A DNA stretch of 64,000 bases, taken from Nitzschia sp. DOCU1 (lineage: Eukaryota > Bacillariophyta > Bacillariophyceae > Bacillariales > Bacillariaceae). Each line of letters starts with the position of its first letter. Position 1 is the first letter of the stretch. Position numbers and translations under genes: made by a program. Shown piece after piece: positions 20,930 through 31,743 of this stretch. The notes under the pieces are model-generated. The model had not been told where the DNA came from. It saw only the letters and a list, made by a program, of their open reading frames with translations, and made no database searches. The stretch lies in NCBI GenBank assembly GCA_951394045.1, contig OX595991.1, positions 2,914,001 through 2,978,000 on the forward strand, written 5' to 3'.

Positions 20930-21857
20930 GATGCAACACTCAAACGATAGCAATGAATCACTCCCACGTCTTGCACATTCCTCGGATTGTGGAGTAATCT
21001 CGATTCACTATCGAAAACATGGGCTATCGCTTTCTCTCTCCGGTGGATACTCCCTTCGATTTACCACGGGGGGCGTGGAAAGAATTCATTCACGATGCAC
21101 CGGTAAGGCTTCCGTTCCTCGCACCGTTGCCGTGCGTGGATGGCACCCGAGGAAATCCACGAACGACTAAAAGCCTTGACTCGCGGCCATTTTGACAAAG
21201 GATATGGGAAGATCTATCATTGCTGATAGGGTGGGAGTATGATGGTATGGGGTTCCCATTCGGGCGGGCGTCCAATGTCCCGCACTATCACAATCCTCAT
21301 GGTGAATGACTGTTCCTTCCATCTGTGGTGTGAGAGAAAAAAGGTCATTGCCGAAAGATATCGTCGATCTTTTCCGTGTGGATACGCGCTAAACCTCCAC
21401 GTGGCACATCCCAAATGGTGGCCGCGCTCGAAACGGAAACGAAACAGTTCGGGACTGAATTATCCCTGATGATGATGATTCGTGAGATTGGGTCATGCAG
21501 AAGATGACCTATACTAGCTGGGACTTTGAACTTGTCCCAACTTTTCCTGATAGCATCAGTGCCTTGTAGCTAGAGAAAGTGGGTTTGGTTGGGTCTATCT
21601 AATGGCTTTATTTGTCAAGACGATTTGGTCTCGAATCGAATCGTGCGTTTTCTCGCGAAGGAGTGCTGGCCAGGGGTGTCTACCTTAGACAGCGACTATT
21701 CTGCCGCCAATGCTCTAGCTACCTTTCCTCAGCTATACGCTACGAGTGGTCAGGGGCGGACGGAAAAAGTCAACTATCGCTCTGTTCAAAATTGTGCGAA
21801 CTACCGGTAGTCAACTAGGTAGCAGCACGAGGTCATGTCTCTCACGTCGGAATTCTC
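20930..21857. other. Intergenic, no supported gene
   Basis: About 930 bases between the two-TM protein and the 3' end of receptor copy 1. It contains a CTACCGGTAG palindrome (21801-21810). Several short overlapping frames lack domain or splice evidence. Confidence 0.4.
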
Positions 21858-23198
21858 TTACGAAGCAGCTGTGGTGCCACAAGGCGAGGCATCGGCATTA
21901 TCGGCAGATTCGTTGGATACTCCTTCCCTTGCTTCAATGTCACGGGCTGCGTTGTCGACTCCATCGCACGTGCTTTCCTGAAGAACCACGGAAGTAGAAG
22001 CGTCCAGGTCACCACCATCGCAGCTAGTACTATACCTTTGAGTCGAGACGGGAACGTTCGACACCCGCAGGGATTCCTCTACGGAATTCTTCCTGCTGTC
22101 TTGTAGACTAGATTCGATCGAATCAGGATTCCGTCTCCGAAACGACATGAAAAAAGAAACAAATTTCGACGAATTGAGCTCTTCGCTCGTGAAGCTCGGA
22201 TCCGAAGAGGTAGCTCGTTGTCGTGGTGGCCGCACCGGTCCAGACATATTCACAGGCCGTTCCGTCCTGCAAAGTAAAAACGACCAAACAGCTTCCTTCA
22301 CATCTGGCTTGGTCGTGCTCAAATATGCTGAAACTAGACCCTGGAAATGGGACCACATGGCTCCAGACCAATAAACCCAATCTCCCAGGGGCACAATGTT
22401 CCCCACCGTGCAAACAATCAAGAAAGGCGACCACATCAAAATAAATACAATCCACAATCGCATGAAATATAGGACAAGGGTCCGCCTCCGGCCCATTGGG
22501 GGTAGAAGTTTTCGCCGATGTATATCAACACCGGCAACAACGGAATATATAATCGGTAGCAACATGAACAAAGGTATGAACACTGTCCAGTAGACTATCG
22601 TGCTTGGTAGATCATATTCCATGGGGAAGCAATTGAAACCATGGTATTCTCCCGTCTTGTGCGGGAGCCAGTGAATGTTCCACACGCCGATAAACGCCAA
22701 GAATGCGGCGTATGCGTACACTGCACCTGCCTGGATGAATACCTGTCGCCGCGTTGGAGGATGGTAATGCTGCCGTATATTTGAATAGCGCAACATTTTA
22801 TGTAGTTGGTAGACAATCACACCATTCATCCAGCAATTTGCAGTAAATCCAAATGCCAGATACCAGGATTGAAACCCACACATTGTTTCGGAATAGTACA
22901 TGGATCCGGGGGCGCTCATGGCGCAAGTTAAGAAGCAAAAAAAACTTGACATGAAGTCCGGAATCACCGTGAAAAGCAAGTATAGATTGAAGGAATTCGA
23001 TCGGACATGCTTGGACCGAAGGATTGAGGCAATTATCACGAAGCATGCGATGGCGACGACCAAGTTAACTATTGAAAGAATGATAAACTGTAGCTGCAAA
23101 ACATCATCTTCTGGTGCCGCCCTTGCAACATCATAACGTGTATGTGTTTCGTTTAGCTCCGAATAACGAAGCACGGGGTTTGAAAGACGTTGTACCAT
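21858..23198 (-). CDS. Seven-transmembrane receptor-like protein, copy 1
   Basis: Single exon, 446 aa. An extracellular N-terminus with a possible N-glycosylation site (NETH) is followed by seven hydrophobic helices at about residues 33-60, 67-90, 108-130, 150-172, 195-225, 240-262 and 275-300. A Cys in loop 1 (MCGFQSWYL) and one in loop 2 (GFNCFPM) could form the usual disulfide. The ~130-residue C-tail is Ser/Thr rich, as expected for a regulated receptor. The layout resembles the slime-mould cAMP-receptor/GCR type of G-protein coupled receptor. Known family members signal through heterotrimeric G proteins; ligand and coupling are unknown here. It is one of a tandem pair with the gene at 23962-25263; the helix region is nearly the same and the tail has diverged. 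Confidence 0.7.
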   Translation of the reverse strand: MVQRLSNPVLRYSELNETHTRYDVARAAPEDDVLQLQFIILSIVNLVVAIACFVIIASILRSKHVRSNSFNLYLLFTVIPDFMSSFFCFLTCAMSAPGSMYYSETMCGFQSWYLAFGFTANCWMNGVIVYQLHKMLRYSNIRQHYHPPTRRQVFIQAGAVYAYAAFLAFIGVWNIHWLPHKTGEYHGFNCFPMEYDLPSTIVYWTVFIPLFMLLPIIYSVVAGVDIHRRKLLPPMGRRRTLVLYFMRLWIVFILMWSPFLIVCTVGNIVPLGDWVYWSGAMWSHFQGLVSAYLSTTKPDVKEAVWSFLLCRTERPVNMSGPVRPPRQRATSSDPSFTSEELNSSKFVSFFMSFRRRNPDSIESSLQDSRKNSVEESLRVSNVPVSTQRYSTSCDGGDLDASTSVVLQESTCDGVDNAARDIEAREGVSNESADNADASPCGTTAAS

Positions 23199-23961
23199 CG
23201 TGTTGTCACGGCTCTTGATAAAAGCAATGAAATCCGAATCACAAGATCACTGCAACTCGCCCATAGTAGGCACTTTACTTTTTTGCAACGACTCACTCCC
23301 AAGCTAAAAAAAAGCGTTGGCCTGGATGATGATGGGGACGATCGAGAGCCCCTCGGCGGCTCGAGAAATTCCGCGACCGAAAAGAGAGGCATCAATCACA
23401 AATAGGCCATTTCCGTGTATTATCCTTCCAGCCCACCATCACCCACCACGCGCGCCCGCCCGCTGATGAGTCGAGTCAATCGATCCCACCACTCTTTTTC
23501 TTCTTCATATCTCAGCCGGGTTCTGAGCCAGACTATTGCGAAAGTGGCTACAACGCAAGTAAACAAAAGGCGGACCATATTATCTAGTATAAGAGATATC
23601 ACACCTTACAGTAACTATACTCGTATTAGGGGGTTGTAATAGAGCATGAAAACTGAGAGTAATAATGATGCTCGCCGCCCTCACCAGAAACCTTGCTTCT
23701 TCTGTATCACTCGTTGTGGTACATCTTTAGCGCGTAGATTGGATGGTTTCTTAATCGAGGACCATTTCACTAGATATTGTGGCGGCGTAGCATCCAAGGT
23801 CTATTTCTATAGCCACCAGAGCTACTACTTCTGGTAAGGCGGCATGGTTCATAGGCCTCACCAAAAGGCAATTGTTGTTGGCAAGGAAACAGCATGGCTA
23901 GAACTAGTCCGATAGCTGTAGCATGCAGCACCAGAGCTGTCCTTACGTCGGAACTCTCGTA
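23199..23961. other. Spacer between tandem receptors
   Basis: About 760 bases between the start of copy 1 and the stop of copy 2. It shows no match to the DNA upstream of copy 2, so similarity stops close to the start codon. Part of it must be the promoter of copy 1. No other gene is seen. Confidence 0.4.
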
Positions 23962-25263
23962 TTACGCAGCCGTGGTGTCACAGGACGAGGAATCGGCATT
24001 ATCGGAAGATTCTTTGGACACCCCTTCCCTTGCTTCATTGTCACGGGTTGTCTTGTCGACTCCATCGCACGTGCTTTCCTGAAGAACCACAGAAGTGGAA
24101 GTGTCGAAGTCACCACCTTCGCAGCTACTAACCCCTTGAGTTAAGCCCGACCTTTTCTTGTCTCGCTGATCAGACTCGTTCGAATTAAGATCCCGTCTCC
24201 AAAAAGAAGAGAAACAAGAAAACACATCCCTCGACGACTTGAGCTCTTCGCTCGTCATGCTCGGATGCGAAGAGGTAGCTGGTTGCTGTGGTCGCTCCAA
24301 CCCAGACATATCCACAGGCCGTTCCGTCCTACAGTGTAAAAACGACCGAACAGCTTCCTTAACGTCTGGCTTGGTCGTGCTCAAATATGCTGAAACTAGA
24401 CCCTGGAAATGGGCCCACATGGCTCCGGACCAATAAACCCAATCCCCCAGGGACACGAAGCTCCCCACCACCGCGCAAACAATCAAGAACGGAGTCCACA
24501 TCAAAATAAATACAATCCACAATCGCATGAAATAAAGGACAAGTGTCCGCCTTTGTCCCATTGGGGGTAGAAGTTTTCGCCGGTATATATCAACACCGGC
24601 AACAACGGAATATATAATCGGTAGCAACATGAACAAAGGTATGAACACTGTCCAGTAGACTATCGTGCTTGGTAGATCATATTCCATGGGGAAGCAATTG
24701 AAACCATGGTATTCTCCTGTCTTGTGCGGGAGCCAGTGAATGTTCCACACACCGATAAACGCCAAAAACGCGGTGTATGTGTACACAGCTCCTGTCTGCA
24801 TGAATACCTCTCGCCGCGTTGGAGGATGATATCGCTGCCGCTTGTGTGAATAGCGCAACATTTTGTGCAGTTGGTAGACAATCACACCATTCATCCAGCA
24901 ATTCGCAGAAAATCCAAATGCCAGATACCAGGATTGAAATCCACACATTGTTTCGGAATAAAAGGCGGATCCGGGGGCGCTCATGGCGCATGTTAAGAAG
25001 CAAAAGAAGCTTGAGAGGAAGTCTGGAATCACCGTGAAAAGTAAGTATAGATTGAAGGAATTCGATCGGACATTCTTGGACCGAAGGATTGAGGCAATTA
25101 TCACGAAACAGGCGATGGCGACGACCAAGTTAACTATTGAAAGAATGATAAACTGTAGCTGCAAAACATCATCTTCTGGCGCCGCCCTTGCAACATCATA
25201 ACGTGTATGTGTTTCGTTTAGCTCCGAATAACGAAGCACGGGGTTTGAAAGACGTTGTACCAT
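23962..25263 (-). CDS. Seven-transmembrane receptor-like protein, copy 2
   Basis: Single exon, 433 aa, a close paralogue of the neighbouring gene. The first ~330 residues differ from copy 1 at few places, for example RSKN for RSKH, GSAFY for GSMYY and VVGSFVSLG for VGNIVPLG, with a one-residue insertion there. The seven helices and the loop Cys pair are the same. The C-tail is shorter and more diverged, although the final acidic block with SVVLQESTCDGVD is kept. Small, in-frame differences suggest that both copies are under selection rather than one being broken. A G-rich tract lies about 120 bases upstream of the start and may influence transcription. Confidence 0.7.
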   Translation of the reverse strand: MVQRLSNPVLRYSELNETHTRYDVARAAPEDDVLQLQFIILSIVNLVVAIACFVIIASILRSKNVRSNSFNLYLLFTVIPDFLSSFFCFLTCAMSAPGSAFYSETMCGFQSWYLAFGFSANCWMNGVIVYQLHKMLRYSHKRQRYHPPTRREVFMQTGAVYTYTAFLAFIGVWNIHWLPHKTGEYHGFNCFPMEYDLPSTIVYWTVFIPLFMLLPIIYSVVAGVDIYRRKLLPPMGQRRTLVLYFMRLWIVFILMWTPFLIVCAVVGSFVSLGDWVYWSGAMWAHFQGLVSAYLSTTKPDVKEAVRSFLHCRTERPVDMSGLERPQQPATSSHPSMTSEELKSSRDVFSCFSSFWRRDLNSNESDQRDKKRSGLTQGVSSCEGGDFDTSTSVVLQESTCDGVDKTTRDNEAREGVSKESSDNADSSSCDTTAA

Positions 25264-25641
25264 CGGGTTGAATCTGTAACTAAAAAATGAAGCTTTAGCA
25301 CAAGGAACGTTGGCTGGGCCACCTACATGACGTCGAATCCAGCAGCACCCGCTGCTGGATTACTCCCCACGTGCCGGCACATGGGGCGGGCCGCGGGGGG
25401 GGGGGGCGGGTGGGCGGGGCGCATCGACCCCTTCGATCGCTTCTTTTCTCCTACACTGTTGATTCAAAGGCCGCACCACCAAAAGCGAAGAACCTACCGG
25501 TTGTTTTGGATTGTTGGCAAGGAAAATCATGAACATGGTAGTAGATGTTTCACCGGCTCTACTCCCTAATACCAGCAAGTCGAATGCGTAAAAATGGGTT
25601 GGGATTTATTATCATGGAAACAAAATACCAACAACTACGAG
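25264..25641. other. Intergenic with G-rich tract
   Basis: Lies between the start of receptor copy 2 and the stop of the DnaJ gene, which are on the same strand. It contains an unbroken run of 12 G (25395-25406) followed by GGG, GGG and GGGG groups. Confidence 0.6.
25383..25419 (+). promoter_or_regulatory. G-quadruplex-prone tract upstream of receptor copy 2
   Basis: Five or more G-runs of three or more bases lie within 37 bases, including a 12-base run, separated by one to four bases. The pattern fits G-quadruplex formation on the plus strand, which is the non-template-like complement for the minus-strand receptor. A role in transcription is inferred only. Confidence 0.4.
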
Positions 25642-27419
25642 TTAATCGTCAAACAGAGACCGCAATTCATCCAAACGGCGCTTGTGGGCTTTCAGCTTGT
25701 TCTCTCGTAGTGTAGCCAACTCTTGAAATTCTGCCTTTTTCTCACTTTCTTCTCGCAACTGAGTCCTCAATTGTGCCAAGCGGCGATTGAGTTCTTCAAT
25801 TTCTTTTTGTCTCGAATCTGCAATCTCCTCCAAGTCGACGCGACGACTTTTTTCTGCCTTGGCCTCGGCAGCTTTGGCTCTCAATTCTTCCAACAATTTG
25901 AACTCAATTTCAATCATTTTCGTTTCCGCCTCTTGAACCTTGGCAGTAGTATCCGATGCTCCCGCCGCCACAGTGGGATCTTCTAGTAGCGCGGCTTGAT
26001 CTTTGAGCAACGTCACCAACGAAACTTGCTCTCCCGACACACCCTTTGGGATTTCTACATTGATCATAACGTAGTGATCCCCTCGTTGGCCAAGGTTGCC
26101 AATCAAGCTTGGAGCCCCACTTCCTTTGAGGCAAATAGTATGTCCCGGTTGTGTTCCTGGTGGAATTTCGATAGTCGTTTCTCCGTCGACAATGGGTACT
26201 CGAATTTTATTGCCCAGAATCGCATCCAAACAGCTCACTGTCTGTTCGGCATAGATATCGCTGCCTTCGCGTCGAAAGACGGGATCGTCCTTGATTTTCA
26301 AAAAGATAAACAAGTCTCCCGAAGGACCTCCGTTAGGGCCCGCATCTCCTTCTCCACACACTTGAAGCTTGCTACCACTATCCACACCAGCTGGAATGGT
26401 GACTTTGATTGCCTTTGTCTTTTCCGAGGCCCCCTTGCCTCCGCAGGGCATACAATCGCGACCAGGAGCATTGCCACTTCCTCCACACACCGTACATTGA
26501 TGTTCGGATTGAAATTTGCCCAGTGGCGTTTGCGTAATTTTAGTCGTAAGCCCAGTTCCTTCACAAAATCCACACACCGGCGGTGCTTCATCTTGTTCAC
26601 CATCATGACCACTTCCACCGCATGTCGTACAAGTTTCCAAGGACCTCACATATACTTCCGCTTCTCCACCCAAAATGGAAGTTTTGAAATCGACTTCAAA
26701 GTCAATACAAACATCATCACCGACAAATTGATGTAATCCTGTCCGAGCGCCATATCCACCCCCACTCCCGACCGTGGTCGTTCCTGTTCCTGCTCTTCGT
26801 TTGTTGCCTCCAAAATAGGTATTATAAATTTCGGGATCCATACTGTCGCTTCCACGGCTATTGCTATTAGTTCTTGCATACGAACGATTGGCACGTTGTT
26901 GCCGTTCTCCATCACTTGCCGCACTCGTTCCAATGCCCGCTTCACCAAACATGTCATACATTTTCTTCAAACTAGGATCACTCAGGACTTCATAAGCGCG
27001 ATTCAATTCTTGAAATTGAAGTGTCGTATCTTCATTCAAATTCGAGTCTAATGAGTGTAGGAATGAGTGGGGGGTTAGAGTGTGTAGGAATGCTATCAAA
27101 GAGCGTGTGGGGCAACATAGGTTTCTACATGATCTACATCATTGTCAAACGTACCTGGATGATAGAGTTTGGCCAGTCGTCGATACGCCAGTTTGATTTC
27201 TTCATTATTGGCTCGACGATTCACTTGCAAAATCGAATAAAAGTTGCGGTCCGTATAACTGTCGGTGGAAATATACAATGCCGATGATCTTTTTTGTCTA
27301 CTAGATGATCCTCCCAGACAAAAGCCTTGTGCGGAATGACCCAAGAGCCCAATGGCACCAACAATAATGGCCCCTAGTAGTAATATTCGTTTGTTTTGTA
27401 ATCGAAACAAATTACACAT
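25642..27419 (-). CDS. Plastid-targeted type I DnaJ (HSP40) with C-terminal coiled coil
   Basis: Two exons, 27419-27155 and 27047-25642, across a 107-base intron, giving 556 aa. A signal peptide ends near SAQG before FCLGG, ASAF-like, suggesting plastid import. The J-domain (FYSILQVNRRANNEEIKLAY) has its HPD motif restored by splicing: CATCCAG joins AC to make His-Pro-Asp. Four zinc-finger repeats are complete (CTTCGGSG, CGFCEGTG, CTVCGGSG, CMPCGGKG), and the C-terminal peptide-binding domains follow with DAILGNKIRVP and PPGTQPGH. The last ~120 residues are a charged coiled coil, an extension beyond usual DnaJ. Known: type I DnaJ proteins stimulate HSP70 and prevent aggregation. A paralogue at 48037-50291 has the same extension. 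Confidence 0.85.
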
Positions 27420-27993
27420 TGTGTACACACACACAGGAGACAAGAAACAAGAAACAACGGCTGCAATGGAGGATGATGGGTCGGGACGACGACCGTGTCG
27501 TCGAGATGATGGGGCGAGCGATAGAACCTATCGCAAAATTCCTTGTGCTTTGGGTTTCCGTGGTGTGCGGTTGCTATTGCCGTAGTGAGTGCAACGCGGA
27601 ATGATGGCGCGCTCTTTGATTGGGTTGTCTCCGCCGCTGTTCCGAAACGAATTTCATTGGAGCAAAATGGAGCTTGGAGGCAGCCTGTTGCGATTCATTT
27701 AGCCTACAAGAATAAAGTCTGCCTTGACTTACGTCAGTTGTACGTGCTCTCGCCTCGTCGCTAAAAGAAGGCGACTCAAACGACTGCATGACGTTGGATT
27801 CACTCATTGGATTTTTGGCGAATTGAGTCTTTTCGGCCGCCGGCCGCCTTACGGACGCCAAAGAGGTGACCACTTTGATACGTTCGATCAACTTGACCAA
27901 ATCACACGGCGTTTTACAGGTATTGTGTACGATCCATAGCACTCTCTACTAGAGCTGAGAGTGCCTACCTGCCACGTTTTTGCCGCTTATCTA
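27420..27993. other. Upstream region of the DnaJ gene
   Basis: About 570 bases with no convincing gene. A minus-strand frame 27574-27942 of 122 codons lacks any known motif and lies upstream of the DnaJ start on the same strand. Confidence 0.35.
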
Positions 27994-28615
27994 TTACATT
28001 ATACTTTGAAGAAGTGGTGCTTCTGGCTTCTGTTCTCTCTGGTGCCTTCTTCTTGGATGAGTGTAATCCTCCTCTTGAGTGATGCTGTTCTTCTTCGTGT
28101 TGTTCTTGTTTGTGCTCCTCCTCCTCTTTGATTCTTGCTGTTCTTGTTGTTGCTGCCCCGCCCCACCATGGGCTCTTCTTGTTCTTGCTGGTGCTGCTTC
28201 CGTGTCCTCTCTTCTCTGTGGTAGACAGTCGTCCTTTTTGTTTCTTTTCATATTATTGGTAGTACTAGCAGAATGTAGTCCTCGCCGTCCAGCAGCAGCA
28301 CTCCTGCTGCCTCGCAGAGGCATCCCCGCACAGCACATTGCTTAGTACCAGCACCACCAGTAGGACGACCCTGAATGCATTGTTACTATGTGGCAGTGTG
28401 ATACCAGGTCCTGCCGTCAGATGTCGCCCTTGCCATCAGCATTACCCTCCTCCTCCTTTCGTCCCAGCAGCAGCCACCACCACCACTTTCAGCATGACCA
28501 GCACCAACCTGCGAACAGCGGGTAGACAGCGGATTGAGGCCCTGAACAAAAGTTGCAAGACAACAGGTAGTCAGGGTAGTACTAGCCGCTTGGTATGTGC
28601 TGGCGGCAGCGGCTG

Positions 28616-28974
28616 GTGAGTAGTAGTAGGTTTGTGGTGATAGTTGTGGTACGACTGCGCGCTCCCTAACAACATCATTCTTGGTGCCGTCCCTGTGCTC
28701 AAGAAGCGGCCTTCCGTCGCGCAGATGTCATTGAAATCCAATAACATTTGAACCACGAAAGGACGCTTCTTGAGGACATGGAAGACAGGAAGCATGGTGA
28801 GTAGTAGGTTTGTGGTGATAGTTGTGGTACGACTGCGCGTTCCCTAACAACATCATTCTTGTTGCCGTCCCTGTGCTCAAGAAGCGGCCTTCCGTCGCGC
28901 AGATGTCATTGAAATCCAATAACATTTGAACCACGAAAGGACGCTTCTTGAGGACATGGAAGACAGGAAGCATG
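28616..28974 (+). repeat. Tandem direct repeat, two ~180-base copies
   Basis: Copy 1 is about 28616-28796 and copy 2 about 28797-28974. They are nearly identical, differing by one lost TAG triplet near the start and a few single bases (for example CGCGCTCC against CGCGTTCC). Each copy begins with GTGAGTAGTAG, which resembles a splice donor, and ends in GGAAGCATG. The small divergence suggests a recent duplication. Confidence 0.85.
28695..28777. repeat. Imperfect 83-base palindrome in repeat copy 1
   Basis: Arms 28695-28733 and 28739-28777 are inverted copies with a 5-base centre. 31 of 39 positions match; CTCAAGAAGCG (28698-28708) and CGCTTCTTGAG (28764-28774) are the perfect outer part. The same palindrome recurs in the second repeat copy, with its perfect arms at 28876-28886 and 28942-28952. 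Confidence 0.8.
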
Positions 28975-30449
28975 CAGCAGATGCTGCTACTGGGACCGCA
29001 TGACAACGAATTTTGTTTCTTGTTAGCAACACGACGACGAGGAAGCGGTCACCACTACCGCATACAGGGGTCCATAGATCATAAATTGAGCGTCTCTTCA
29101 CCAGACCATCGTCATCTCCTAATTTTCTTCCATGGTCTTCCTCTACGGTCCAAGAACAATTGCCAGAAAGGGCCACTCGCTGGTCGCTTCCGCTCAACAC
29201 CAGACCAGCACCACCACCACGTCTGCAGCCACCACAGCCCATTATTCAGCAGCTGTCCTCTCCCCTAGAGTAATATCAAGAATACAACATCATGTCCACA
29301 ACCAGAAGCTACTAGTTCTCCATCCCGCCTTTTCTGGAAGACGCAAGGAGGACATGATTCGCAGCAGAAGAAAACGCCAACAAGAACACCACCACCACCA
29401 CCGCGATCATTATTATGAAATTAATGGAGGTATTCAAAAGGGAGGAGTGGCGGATGATGCCAACTTCTTGCCAAAGGATCCACAAACAAACGAGGCTGAT
29501 GAGTAGGATGAGGATCAAACAGCGGATGCATTGGGGGCAAACAACGAGCGGAAATTACAAAGCGAATTTCACGGCGCCCAGCACAGCATCAAGCAGGATT
29601 GAACAATGCACAAGTTTGATTGATGTCAGCACAAATAGAGGATGTTCAAAGCGGACGAACGCGCTCAACTCTCTTTGCAGGCGCATACTTCAACAATGGT
29701 CATGCTGCTGGCTACCATCATGACGAGTCGACAACGACCAAAGAACAAGAAGGATGGTGATCATGATGCAAGAATAGCAGCAGCATGCATGTAAGCATGA
29801 AGAAATCAACCTGGTGGGAAGAAAACCATGCAAGATAGGGCATGCAAAGCCAGCCGAGAAAACATCCACCCGGAACGCAGATGGTGCGACGACAACACCC
29901 CCCGATGATTTCCCGTCAACAAGAACTAGTTTCACCACAGAGCAGCCACCAGCAGCGCCGGCGGCCGCGGCGTCCTCAGCAGGGGAGCGCCGCGGTCCTC
30001 TGATTCTTTGACTGCTCCTGTGCTTGCGCGGCCATATCAAGAACTCGGACGCGTCGTGCTCCCCTACTGATGCTGGACCATGGTGTGGGGGCCTGGGGGC
30101 AACAGATAAGTACAACCAACGGTATTTGTGGTTGTTCCTGGTGTGCTCCTCCTGCTGCCTGCTTGTCTTGTCTCCTCTTGCTAGTGCCCCACCCGCCTGG
30201 GTCGGGTTGTATGAGAACCAAATACCAGCAAGCCAAAAGGTAGGATATTATGATACCGCTGTTCCTCCGGGGCGAGCACGAGAGCAGGGCTCCCCAAAGC
30301 CTTTACCGCGGCAGCCAACACGACGGGAAGTGCTGGGACGGGGAAACAAGAAGCAGCCATACGAGCATCATCGTCCTCATCTTGCTGCTCGTTCGAGGAA
30401 CCTTTAGTCACTGAGACGTCTAAGCTTACAGGGCACGATATGGCCACAG

Positions 30450-31743
30450 TTGTATGCCCCGTCGACTACTTCGCTTCCGCAATATCGGCTTCTCAGCTTG
30501 CCTCACATTTTCCAGGGCTTCTTGAGTCGGACAAAGATAAACTACAACTACCGCCACACAACAATGTTGGGTTCAAGTAAAGTTAGCAAACACTGCGGTG
30601 CTGCCCCGCTTTGTTTCTCCCAACTTTCAATACTCACCTGCCGAAGACTTTGTTGGTTTCCGAGTGTTTTATGTGAGAAGAAGTTATTTCTGACTTCTCG
30701 ACACCCAAACGGAAGTGCTGGATACTGCTCGTCGGGCGGAGTGCCCCACCACGTGCGTTTTGCAGTTGATGCCAGCATCGACAGCATGGTACCCAGATTG
30801 TGCTCTAATACACCAATGGCGTCAAAAAGTACTTATGTATCGGTCCGGGCTATTGATGTCATGCAAGCAGAGGGCATATAAAAAGGTCAAACTGACACTT
30901 TGAATTTCGCTTGTCTCTCTCGAATCTTGTTTTGCATTTTCGTGGTTTGCCTTGTCCAACCATGTTTCTATTGAGTGGATTTGAGGTTCCTCATTCTCTG
31001 ACGGAGCTTTCCCGCTCATTGTTATCCAATAATAAGAGATCTCACTTCTGACGCGGAGAAAGAACATCGATACCGGTACCATGTTCTCCAAACCCCTATG
31101 ATACGGAGTGGAAACCTGCGCTAGAGTGCGCTTGCTATCTTGCGTTGCGATGCTATTCCCTTATCTGCGCTTCCTTCTTGCCCTAATCATCGTATGACAC
31201 CTTCGTATGGACATCTCGAAATTGTCTCGATTCTATCTACCGCTTTCAATAGCTTTTTTTCTCGTCGAATGGCTGCGTCTTGATCCTTCTTCGCGTTGCT
31301 GGTGGGTGCGTGTGTCCTTCTGTGGTAGTGGTATAACCAGTAGCGACTGGCGAAGAAGTTAGCATCCTGTTATGATATTCGTTGCCACTGTTGTAAGTGT
31401 TTGTCGTTTGTTCTGGTAGGATGATAATAGTGGTATAATGCATCACTCTTGGAAGTCTATCTCGCATGCTGATAGCTCAGTTAACCGGTACTTTGTTCGA
31501 TGCCGATTGGACGCACGCACGACGCACACACGGTAGCCGCTCATCGACTGATTTGAGCTCGGTCACTCGGCGTCCATCCGCGCGCTCGTCTGCCGCCGAA
31601 GGCCGCATTCAAAGTTCTACTCTAGAGAGCTACTAGCGCTCTCAAATCTTTCCATCCATCTCTATCTTTCTTGTGATGTGCTGGAGTGAAAGGACCATGT
31701 CGAACTCACGGTAAAAGATCATCGCTACGACACACTCCCTTCC
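30450..31743. other. Intergenic, no supported gene
   Basis: About 1.3 kb upstream of the ankyrin-BTB gene. The longest frame (30450-30881, +, 143 codons) has no domain, signal or credible splice site. No RNA gene is evident. Confidence 0.4.

Larger units (their letters stand above)
27994..30449. repeat. Low-complexity, repeat-rich region without a clear gene
   Basis: About 2.4 kb dominated by simple-sequence stretches: pyrimidine-rich CTT/CTC runs near 28080-28260, CAG/CTG-like runs near 28290-28330 and 28455-28490, and CCACCA runs near 29200-29215 and 29385-29400. Many short frames on both strands give Ser, Thr, His or Cys runs with no domain. A possible first exon at 28338-28614 (+) reads into GTGAGT, a good donor, but no matching downstream exon was found. 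A tandem repeat of about 180 bases lies at 28616-28974. Confidence 0.5.

Noticed and set aside
27574..27942. 122-codon minus-strand frame upstream of the DnaJ gene
   Set aside because: No motif; most likely chance.
28877..29242. Minus-strand frame through repeat copy 2
   Set aside because: Largely repeat-derived and low complexity; no domain.
30450..30881. 143-codon plus-strand frame
   Set aside because: No domain, signal or splice context, and composition like its flanks.
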